Below, piece after piece: positions 1-5,062 of a stretch of 6,641 nt of DNA. The DNA comes from Candidatus Methanogasteraceae archaeon UBA261 (GTDB taxonomy: Archaea; Halobacteriota; Methanosarcinia; Methanosarcinales; Methanogasteraceae). The translations under genes were made by a program, and so were the position numbers. Positions within the stretch are counted from its first letter, which is position 1. Every line of letters begins with the position of its first letter. The stretch lies in contig DAWR01000133.1 of NCBI GenBank assembly GCA_002506015.1, forward strand, positions 25,428 to 32,068, in the 5' to 3' direction. Under the pieces are notes generated by a model. The model was not told the DNA's origin. It saw only the letters and a list, made by a program, of their open reading frames with translations, and did no database searches.

Positions 1-49
1 GCCATCTTCACAAGATTTCCGTGTTAATCTTGTGTAATCTCGCGGTTTT
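1..49 (-). repeat. Dispersed 49-bp repeat, copy A
   Basis: Read on the minus strand, this stretch matches 4941-4989 on the plus strand at 45 of 49 positions without gaps, so the two copies are inverted relative to each other about 4.9 kb apart. The shared core includes GATTAACACGGAAATCTTGT. The copy begins 25 bases past the EF-2 stop codon and runs to the window edge, so its outer boundary cannot be seen. The four differences are single substitutions. It holds repeats of a CACRAGATT-like unit, which gives it weak internal dyad symmetry. It has no coding potential I can support. It could be part of a non-autonomous element or an intergenic repeat family; it could also lie in the EF-2 3' untranslated region. 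Confidence 0.8.
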
Positions 50-73
50 ATATGGGGCTATTCACACAGTCAT

Positions 74-2263
74 TTACTGACTGACAAAGTCACTCGACTT
101 CGGTATTCCTGGCTTCAAGCCCTTTCTTGTTCGGATCTGTTTCACGATATCAGGCAACAGGTTCTTCGGGAGTGGCTCAAACCCTGCGAACTCTGTACTC
201 CAGAGCGCTCTACCTTCGGTCGCGGATCTGATATCGCCCGCGAATCCGAACAGTCCGGAAACCGGTGCCTTGGACTCAAGGTCTGTGACGTCGCCTTCCT
301 GCGTCATGTTCAGAATCGCGCCTCTCCGCCCCTGAATCTCTGATATTGCTCCACCCATGTAATCCTGCGGTACCTGGATGAAGACCTTCTGGAATGGCTC
401 GAGCAGTGTCACATCTGCCATCAAAATCGCTGCCTGGATCGCCTGCCGCACTGCCGGGATCACCTGCGCAGGACCGCGGTGCACGGCATCCTCGTGGAGC
501 TTGACATCGACCAGTCTCAGTTTGACACCCTGGCAAGGCTCTCTTGACATCGGACCTGCAGTCGTTGCCTCAACGAATCCCTCAATTATCAGTTCCATTG
601 TCTCACGCAGGTACTGAACACCTTTGGTCACATCGATCAGTATGTTCGACTCCGAGATTGCGGTGATGCCTTTTGCCTCGTCCTTGTCCAGTCCTGCCTC
701 AATCAGTTTGTCGCGCCTCTCGATCTTGTCCATGCGCATGGTGACCTCGCCTGATTTGATCAGGTCGACGACACTCTGTTCCAGCGGCGAAACCTCGATA
801 TAGAACCGGTTGTGCCGGTTCGGTGATTTACCCTCGACCGGTCCGGCTCTGCCAGTCACAGTCTCACGGTAGACAACAATCGGCTCGGACGCCGTGATCT
901 CGACACCCTTGTCTCTCTCGATTCTGTGACCGATGACCTCGAGATGCAGTTCGCCCATTCCCGCGAGCAGGTGCTCGCCGGTCTCCTCGTCAATTTTGAC
1001 CTGCAGCGTCGGATCCTCCTTTGAGACCTGCCTCAAGACCTCAATTAGCTTCGGGAGGTCTCGCATGTGCTTTGCTTCGACTGCGACCGTGACAACAGGC
1101 TCGCTCGCATGCGTGATCGTCTCAAATGGATACATCTCCCTGAGTGATGTTGCAGTGCTGCCCACAATCGCACTCTTGAGACCTGTTACTGCTGCTATGT
1201 TTCCTGCCGGAATCTTCTCGACATCGACCCGCTCCGGTCCCATAAAGACTCCGACCTGTTGAATCCGATCCGTTTTTGCCGAACCTGATACGTACAGTTC
1301 CTGGCCGCGCTGAAGCGTTCCGCTGAAGAGCCTGCCTGTTGCAATCTCGCCTGCGTGTGGATCTCGTGTGATCTTTGTTACCATGAGCGCAACATCGCCG
1401 TTGGGATCGCATGCAGCCATCTGCGCCCCGATCTCGGAATCCGCGTCGCCGTGCCAGATCACGGGAACCCGTCGCTTCTGAGATACGAGTGGGTTTGGCA
1501 GATGCTTGATAATCATATCGTTTAAAACTTCGTGGAGCGGGCATTTTTCTGCAAGCGCCTTCATATTGCCATCCTTGCAATATTGGAATACCTCATTGAA
1601 ACCTACCCCGCTCTTTTTCATGTAAGTAACGCTTATCGCCCAGTTATACAATGCTGATCCAAATGCTACGGTTCCGTTCGCCGCATCGAGACGCCACTCT
1701 TTGTATTTCTCCTCGCTCATCCCTTTGATCAACTTGTTCACATTGTCGATCACCTTCCCAAGCTTGATCTGCATCGTCTCGGAATCGACCTGCAGCTCAT
1801 TGATCAGTCGATCGACCTTGTTGACAAAGAGTACAGGTGTCACGTTCTCCTTTAATGCCTGCCTGAGCACAGTCTCGGTCTGTGGCATCGCGCCCTCGAC
1901 CGCATCAACCACGACGACCGCGCCATCAACGGCGCGCATCGCTCGTGTGACATCGCCTCCGAAGTCCACATGTCCGGGAGTGTCTATTAGATTGATTAAG
2001 TAGGGCTCGCCCTCGAACTCGTGCACCATCGATACGTTTGCAGCATCGATTGTGATGCCTCGCTCCTGCTCCTCCTCGTCGGAATCCATGAAGAGTTGCG
2101 TACCTGCAAGTTCCTTTGAGATCATGCCAGCGCCCGCAAGCAGATTGTCTGTGAGCGTTGTCTTGCCGTGATCAATATGTGCAACTATACCTATGTTTCT
2201 GATCTGCTCGGGCTGGTCCATCAGGTCCCGAACACGTTCAACCATTTTTTTCTTTACGCCCAT
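74..2263 (-). CDS. fusA: Translation elongation factor 2 (aEF-2)
   Basis: This 729-residue cytoplasmic GTPase drives translocation of tRNA and mRNA on the ribosome after peptide bond formation. The G domain shows the P-loop AHIDHGKT at residues 28-35, switch I RGIT at 68-71, DTPGH at 94-98 and NKVD at 148-151. The rest follows the usual domain II to V order, with VEGKSPNRHNRFY in domain IV and an HRGPAQ motif at 595-600. His595 matches the histidine converted to diphthamide in archaeal and eukaryotic EF-2, which separates it from bacterial EF-G. The length is normal for archaeal EF-2. The ATG at 2263 is favoured over Met7 because GAGGT (2271-2275, minus) lies 7 bases upstream. The gene follows purE in the same direction but has a TATA-like box of its own, so it is probably transcribed separately as well. 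No damage is seen. Confidence 0.98.
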   Translation of the reverse strand: MGVKKKMVERVRDLMDQPEQIRNIGIVAHIDHGKTTLTDNLLAGAGMISKELAGTQLFMDSDEEEQERGITIDAANVSMVHEFEGEPYLINLIDTPGHVDFGGDVTRAMRAVDGAVVVVDAVEGAMPQTETVLRQALKENVTPVLFVNKVDRLINELQVDSETMQIKLGKVIDNVNKLIKGMSEEKYKEWRLDAANGTVAFGSALYNWAISVTYMKKSGVGFNEVFQYCKDGNMKALAEKCPLHEVLNDMIIKHLPNPLVSQKRRVPVIWHGDADSEIGAQMAACDPNGDVALMVTKITRDPHAGEIATGRLFSGTLQRGQELYVSGSAKTDRIQQVGVFMGPERVDVEKIPAGNIAAVTGLKSAIVGSTATSLREMYPFETITHASEPVVTVAVEAKHMRDLPKLIEVLRQVSKEDPTLQVKIDEETGEHLLAGMGELHLEVIGHRIERDKGVEITASEPIVVYRETVTGRAGPVEGKSPNRHNRFYIEVSPLEQSVVDLIKSGEVTMRMDKIERRDKLIEAGLDKDEAKGITAISESNILIDVTKGVQYLRETMELIIEGFVEATTAGPMSREPCQGVKLRLVDVKLHEDAVHRGPAQVIPAVRQAIQAAILMADVTLLEPFQKVFIQVPQDYMGGAISEIQGRRGAILNMTQEGDVTDLESKAPVSGLFGFAGDIRSATEGRALWSTEFAGFEPLPKNLLPDIVKQIRTRKGLKPGIPKSSDFVSQ

Positions 2264-2320
2264 ATATCGTACCTCTAATTAAAAATATTAGATCGCAAAC
2301 ACATAAAGATTCCTGTGGTA
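2264..2320 (-). promoter_or_regulatory. Probable EF-2 promoter and ribosome binding site
   Basis: The 57-base gap between purE and EF-2 holds, on the minus strand, a TATA-like TTTATGT at 2301-2307. An archaeal TATA box placed here would start transcription around 2275-2280, just ahead of the GAGGT ribosome binding site at 2271-2275. An inverted pair CTAAT/ATTAG (2275-2279 and 2287-2291) brackets a T-rich run on the minus strand. That run could also help end the upstream chorismate mutase-purE transcript. The assignment rests on position and composition only. Confidence 0.5.
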
Positions 2321-2716
2321 TTAAGTGTTGTCATGCATCCGCAGCATCCGCATTGCAAGATGCGCGGCATTAGTCCCGTTGTCTATTCCGACACATGCCA
2401 CAGGCACGCCAGGTGGCATCTGCACAATCGAGAGCAGCGCGTCAAGCCCTCCGAGTTTCTTTGCCACCGGAACCCCGATCACCGGTCGGTCCGTCCTTGC
2501 AGCGATTGCGCCGGGAAGCGCAGCAGATAAGCCGGCAACCGCAATGAAGACCAGCGCGTCGCTCTCTCTCATATACCGGTCCAGTTCTTCGGGATTGCGA
2601 TGTGCAGAGATCATTTGGAGATCGTGCGCCTCATCAAATTTGTCGAGAGCCTTGATTATCTGATCAGCGATCTCCATATCGGACCCGGATCCCAGAATTA
2701 TCGCAATTCTTGGCAT
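2321..2716 (-). CDS. purE: PurE, AIR carboxylase / N5-CAIR mutase
   Basis: A 131-residue enzyme of purine synthesis that forms carboxyaminoimidazole ribonucleotide (CAIR). Family motifs are clear: GSGSD at residues 9-13 (phosphate binding), SAHR at 37-40 (catalytic-site histidine His39), AGLSAALPG at 61-69, GVPV at 81-84, and the LLSIVQMPPGVPV segment at 94-106. It is shorter than typical bacterial PurE (about 160-170 residues), mainly at the ends. In bacterial class I enzymes the AAHLPG motif carries a second active-site histidine; here the corresponding residue is alanine (Ala66), so mutase versus direct carboxylase activity cannot be assigned from sequence. No purK is visible. The ATG shares one base with the chorismate mutase stop codon (TAATG), which suggests translational coupling. 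A GAGGGG purine run lies about 12 bases upstream. Confidence 0.93.
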   Translation of the reverse strand: MPRIAIILGSGSDMEIADQIIKALDKFDEAHDLQMISAHRNPEELDRYMRESDALVFIAVAGLSAALPGAIAARTDRPVIGVPVAKKLGGLDALLSIVQMPPGVPVACVGIDNGTNAAHLAMRMLRMHDNT

Positions 2717-3000
2717 TATGGCAAATTCCCCTCGCCGCTCAGTTCGTGTTGTCGTTCAATATTCATCCGGATCAGGATCTCAAAGATCTGCTTGATTGAA
2801 CCGGTATCAAGATTCAGTTCGGTTGCGCGATCGATGGCTCGATTCAGGACAAACTGCTCCTGCATAACGTCCTTGATACTTTTTCCATCTCCCTTCTTCA
2901 GCTTCAGAACTGAGCTTGCGAGATCGGTGCGCTCGGCAATCAAGTGTAATATCTCTTCATCGATCGTCTCAATTTTACCTCGTACATCAGATAATTCCAT
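2716..3000 (-). CDS. aroQ: Chorismate mutase, AroQ class (archaeal short form)
   Basis: A 94-residue, all-helical protein that should rearrange chorismate to prephenate for phenylalanine and tyrosine synthesis. AroQ enzymes are intertwined dimers. Residues that line up with the E. coli active site are Arg7, Arg24 (in AERTDLA), Lys35, Asp44, Glu48 and Gln84 (in ERQ). The position of E. coli Arg51 is glutamine here (Gln47, in DVMQEQ). The segment IFEILIRMNIERQ (residues 72-84) is typical of the last helix. It is a stand-alone mutase with no dehydrogenase or dehydratase fused. The ATG at 3000 is supported by a strong GAGGAG site at 3006-3011 with a 5-base spacer. It is the first gene of a pair with purE. 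I am sure of the family; the substitution is noted as a finding. Confidence 0.9.
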   Translation of the reverse strand: MELSDVRGKIETIDEEILHLIAERTDLASSVLKLKKGDGKSIKDVMQEQFVLNRAIDRATELNLDTGSIKQIFEILIRMNIERQHELSGEGNLP

Positions 3001-3005
3001 GCAAT

Positions 3006-3060
3006 CTCCTCGGTTATGTCTCTCAATGGTACTACTCCACGCTCAAGATATATGAAATTT
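3006..3060 (-). promoter_or_regulatory. Promoter and ribosome binding site of the chorismate mutase-purE pair
   Basis: On the minus strand the AT-rich run AAATTTCATATATC (about 3047-3060) looks like an archaeal TATA box. It would place a transcription start near 3020-3028, followed closely by the GAGGAG ribosome binding site (3006-3011) and the ATG at 3000. The assignment is by position and base composition only. Confidence 0.45.
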
Positions 3061-3095
3061 CGTGAATGGCACTGCAAGACGCCACCCCAATTCTT

Positions 3096-3144
3096 AAAAA
3101 AGGTTCTAAAAAAGCTTTGGATGTGCGCAAGCGCACACCCCAAA
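3096..3144 (-). terminator. Hairpin plus T-tracts after the TRAM gene
   Basis: A strong stem-loop forms from TGTGCGC (3122-3128) and GCGCACA (3131-3137). It extends through a small bulge by TTTGG (3116-3120) pairing with CCAAA (3140-3144). On the minus strand it is followed by two runs of six T (3108-3113 and 3096-3101). It lies 40 bases past the stop codon of the minus-strand TRAM gene and upstream of the promoter of the chorismate mutase gene. That is where a terminator separating the two transcription units is expected. A structured small RNA or an RNA-binding site remains possible. Confidence 0.6.
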
Positions 3145-3154
3145 CAAACTGTCA

Positions 3155-3174
3155 CTATAGTAAGTTCTATAGTA
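3155..3174. repeat. Paired CTATAGTA direct repeats
   Basis: CTATAGTA occurs at 3155-3162 and again at 3167-3174, a 12-base period. The first copy lies within the palindrome ACTATAGT. The pair sits 10 bases beyond the TRAM stop codon, between that gene and the hairpin. It could be a protein-binding site or chance in an AT-rich gap. Confidence 0.35.
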
Positions 3175-3183
3175 TTTCTAGGT

Positions 3184-3390
3184 TCACTCTGCAACAGATG
3201 CTATTGCGAACCGTCTCATGACCTTCTCGACTCTGATTTTAACATTGTCTCCGACTTTAGTGCCTGGAACAAAGATCACAAAGCCCTGTATGCGGGCTAT
3301 ACCATCGCCTTCTCTGGCGATGTCTTCGATGGTTACGTCATATTCTGCATCTGCAGAAACAGGTGCGTCGTACGAGTTTCGTTCAAACAA
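3184..3390 (-). CDS. Small TRAM-domain RNA-binding protein
   Basis: A 68-residue protein that is almost entirely one TRAM domain, the beta-barrel RNA-binding fold also found in TrmA/MiaB-type tRNA-modifying enzymes. The domain runs from about residue 17 to 66, with the signature IAREGDGIARIQGFVIFVPG at residues 24-43, followed by GD at 47-48 and a basic strand (KIRVEKVMRR, 51-60). Stand-alone TRAM proteins are common in methanogens and haloarchaea, where studied members act as RNA chaperones, some linked to cold response. The start codon is TTG at 3390: an in-frame TAG lies at 3406-3408, no ATG or GTG intervenes, and AAGGAGAG (3397-3404) sits at good spacing. It is probably monocistronic, with a hairpin terminator behind it. 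The RNA target is not predictable. Confidence 0.9.
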   Translation of the reverse strand: MFERNSYDAPVSADAEYDVTIEDIAREGDGIARIQGFVIFVPGTKVGDNVKIRVEKVMRRFAIASVAE

Positions 3391-3612
3391 ATCTATCTCT
3401 CCTTCCTATTTTGATTCAACCAACTTAAAAAACGCACATAGAACTGAAATACACAGATCCAACAGACAGCGCCGATAAGCTATTGATCAATTAGTTAATA
3501 GTAGTCCTGACATATAACCTTTTCGTAACGGGATTGCTGTTGACCCTTGCAATTGTCAGAAAGCTTAATGTGTCCGGGTTCCATAAATCGATCGATGCAG
3601 AGTTATCAGAAC
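3391..3612. promoter_or_regulatory. Divergent control region between the TRAM gene and the small ORF-pdxS unit
   Basis: This gap of about 220 bases separates divergently transcribed genes. For the TRAM gene, AAGGAGAG at 3397-3404 (minus) is the ribosome binding site, and the run TTTTTTAA near 3425-3433 (minus) is a TATA candidate about 40 bases before the TTG. For the plus strand, AGAAAGCTTAATG (3558-3570) resembles a BRE followed by a TATA box and would start transcription near 3590. CATAAAT at 3582-3588 is an alternative. A perfect 10-base palindrome, ATTGATCAAT, lies at 3482-3491, and TGATCAATT recurs at 3615-3623 over the small gene's start. No convincing ORF or RNA gene is seen. Confidence 0.45.
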
Positions 3613-3619
3613 GGTGATC
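3613..3619 (+). promoter_or_regulatory. Ribosome binding site that decides a TTG start
   Basis: GGTGATC is an exact complement to the extended tail of archaeal 16S rRNA (GATCACC). It overlaps the only in-frame GTG (3614-3616), which therefore is unlikely to be the start. The next in-frame initiator, TTG at 3623-3625, lies 3 bases after the full match and 6 bases after its GGTG core, so TTG is preferred. Confidence 0.55.
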
Positions 3620-3622
3620 AAT

Positions 3623-3841
3623 TTGTGTGACAAAGAAGAGCAGGTGCAGTTGCTGGACGAATTGGCGTCCAACATTCAACTCGACAACGGAATCACAATA
3701 ACAGTCGGTGACATCGAGATCAGCGTGCACAGCAATGAACTGTCATTTGACGAACTCGAAGTACGACTCTTTTCCATAATCGACAAGATCGAGCGACGAT
3801 TTAAAGGGAGCGACAAAAATTATATGAATTACACTTCTTGA
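3623..3841 (+). CDS. Unrecognised 72-residue protein coupled to pdxS
   Basis: I do not recognise this family. With the TTG start the protein is 72 residues, acidic in its first half, with no signal peptide, membrane segment or cysteine pair. It reads as helix (residues about 3-17, EEQVQLLDELASN), two short strands (ITITVGDIEISV, about 24-35), then a long amphipathic helix (SFDELEVRLFSIIDKIERRF, about 41-60) and a polar tail. This alpha-beta-beta-alpha pattern suggests a real folded small protein. If GTG at 3614 were used it would gain three residues. Its stop codon TGA (3839-3841) overlaps the pdxS ribosome binding site GAGG and ends 9 bases before the pdxS ATG, so the two are probably co-transcribed. 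That gives a hint, not proof, of a link with B6 metabolism. Confidence 0.65.
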   Translation: MCDKEEQVQLLDELASNIQLDNGITITVGDIEISVHSNELSFDELEVRLFSIIDKIERRFKGSDKNYMNYTS

Positions 3842-3850
3842 GGCGGATAC

Positions 3851-4750
3851 ATGGATCTAAATTTGAATGAACTCAGGCACGGTACCGAACTGCTGAAGCG
3901 GGGGTTTGCTGCCATGCAGAAGGGCGGCGTGATCATGGACGTGACGACACCAGAGCAGGCAGCGATTGCCGAGGATGCTGGCGCGGTTGCTGTGATGGCG
4001 CTGCATGCGGTTCCATCCGAGATCAGACGGGTGGGCGGTGTTGCAAGGATGGCGGACCCGCAGATCGTCTGCGAGATCATCGATTCGGTGAGTATACCGG
4101 TCATGGCAAAAGCCAGAATCGGGCACGTGATAGAAGCAAAGATCCTCGAGTCGATCGGCGCGGACATGATCGATGAGTCAGAGGTGCTGACGCCCGCCGA
4201 TGAGTTTCACATTGATAAAAGCCTGTTCACGGTGCCGTTTGTCTGCGGCGCACGAAATCTGGGCGAGGCGCTGCGGCGCATCTCCGAGGGTGCGGCGATG
4301 ATCAGGACAAAGGGCGAAGCAGGCACCGGCGATGTGAGAGAAGCGGTTAGACATACAAAACTGATCCTGGGAAGCATCCGGTCGCTGAAAGGCAAGAACA
4401 GCGAGGAACTGGCACGAGTGGCGCGGGAGATCGAAGCGCCCGTCGAACTGGTTAAAGAGACCGCAGAGCTCCAGCGACTTCCTGTCGTAAACTTCGCAGC
4501 AGGCGGTGTTGCGACCCCTGCCGATGCTGCACTGATGATGCATCTTGGTTCTGACGGCGTCTTCGTTGGTTCAGGGATATTCACAGCAGAGAACCCGGAA
4601 AAGATGGCAGTTGCAATCGTTGAGGCGGTCAACAACTACGAAAATCCTGCTGAGCTCGCCGAGATATCGAAAGGTCTCGGAGCCCAGATGAAGGGGATCG
4701 ATATCGGGACGCTCTCCGAAGGCGAGACTTTGCAGACGCGTGGATGGTAG
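3851..4750 (+). CDS. pdxS: Pyridoxal 5'-phosphate synthase subunit PdxS
   Basis: A 299-residue cytoplasmic TIM-barrel enzyme of the DXP-independent vitamin B6 route. It builds PLP from ribose 5-phosphate, glyceraldehyde 3-phosphate and ammonia supplied by the glutaminase PdxT. Visible hallmarks are GGVIMDVTTPEQA (residues 25-37, with Asp30), the catalytic lysine Lys87 in VMAKARIGH, the second lysine Lys154 in IRTKGEAGTGD, and the phosphate-binding region from NFAAGGVATP (214-223) to GVFVGSGIF (236-244). The C-terminus ends in the family-typical RGW. Length is normal and no key residue is missing. The ribosome binding site GAGG (3840-3843) overlaps the stop of the preceding small gene, with a 7-base spacer to ATG. 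No pdxT is in this window, so the partner must be encoded elsewhere. Confidence 0.98.
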   Translation: MDLNLNELRHGTELLKRGFAAMQKGGVIMDVTTPEQAAIAEDAGAVAVMALHAVPSEIRRVGGVARMADPQIVCEIIDSVSIPVMAKARIGHVIEAKILESIGADMIDESEVLTPADEFHIDKSLFTVPFVCGARNLGEALRRISEGAAMIRTKGEAGTGDVREAVRHTKLILGSIRSLKGKNSEELARVAREIEAPVELVKETAELQRLPVVNFAAGGVATPADAALMMHLGSDGVFVGSGIFTAENPEKMAVAIVEAVNNYENPAELAEISKGLGAQMKGIDIGTLSEGETLQTRGW

Positions 4751-4830
4751 ATATAGATAGATCGCAGTCTTTGCAATAGTTTCTTTCGATTGTGATCCGC
4801 AGGCACCGTCTGAAAATCAGGTGAGTTGCC

Positions 4831-4888
4831 ACCGCAGAGGGACGCAAGGGTTTTGAGACCGTTTTCAACCCTCTGCGCACTCCGCGGT
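4831..4888. repeat. Imperfect CCGCAGAGG-type hairpin
   Basis: The left arm, 4831-4852 (starting ACCGCAGAGGGACGC), pairs with the right arm, 4867-4888 (ending CTCCGCGGT). There are a few mismatches and one-base bulges around a 14-base loop. The arms carry a CNCWGAGGG-like unit. This resembles the widespread intergenic CCGCAGAGGACGCAGAGG type of palindromic repeat seen in many archaeal and bacterial genomes, as I recall it. It could fold in transcripts of either strand and act as a bidirectional terminator between the convergent genes. No second copy is present in the window. Confidence 0.6.
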
Positions 4889-4908
4889 AGAATTTACTGG
4901 CATGGCGA

Positions 4909-5036
4909 TTCCACTGGAAGCATGTGTTTAGCGAGTCGAAAAAACCACGAGATTTCACGAGATTAACACGGAAATCTTGTGGAGATGGCTTAGCAGACTG
5001 TGCAATCTTGTGGTTACTAAACACGTACCACTGGAA
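4909..5036. mobile_element. MITE-like inverted-repeat element
   Basis: GTGTTTAG (4924-4931) and its complement CTAAACAC (5017-5024) form matching ends. Inside them AACCACGAGATT (4943-4954) faces AATCTTGTGGTT (5004-5015) with one mismatch. Just outside, CCACTGGAA occurs directly repeated at 4911-4919 and 5028-5036, as a 9-base target-site duplication would, giving an element of 108 bases at 4920-5027. Because TTCCACTGGAA is itself nearly palindromic, the flanks can also be read as an extension of the inverted repeat. The element has no ORF and no transposase nearby. It contains the 49-base repeat shared with window positions 1-49. A non-autonomous element is an inference; a structured RNA or terminator is the alternative. 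Confidence 0.45.
4941..4989 (+). repeat. Dispersed 49-bp repeat, copy B
   Basis: It matches the reverse complement of positions 1-49 at 45 of 49 positions. Internally CACGAGATT is repeated in tandem (4947-4955 and 4956-4964, sharing near-identical context). CCACGAGATTTC (4945-4956) is followed by its near complement GAAATCTTGTGG (4971-4982), which gives a hairpin with a 14-base loop. The left arm could pair instead with 5004-5015, so two mutually exclusive folds exist. It lies inside the larger inverted-repeat element. Confidence 0.8.
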
Positions 5037-5062
5037 AAATCGACAGTGTCCGGAAGCAGCAG

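Larger units (their letters stand above)
4751..5062. other. Repeat-bearing gap between convergent genes
   Basis: This gap of 312 bases between the ends of pdxS and the vms1-like gene has no credible coding sequence. The first 80 bases are unremarkable, and no clear T-tract terminator for pdxS is seen. The remainder is dominated by two separate inverted-repeat structures, listed individually at 4831-4888 and 4909-5036. The run of five A at 5035-5039 is a short T-tract on the minus strand and could assist termination of the vms1-like transcript. Confidence 0.7.

Noticed and set aside
3595..3630. A short ATG-initiated 11-codon frame just before and across the small gene's start
   Set aside because: It could be a leader peptide, but it has no ribosome binding site and nothing distinctive in its sequence.
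4941..4989. Repeats considered as a CRISPR array
   Set aside because: There is one copy here and one inverted copy nearly 5 kb away, with no regular spacers and no cas genes.
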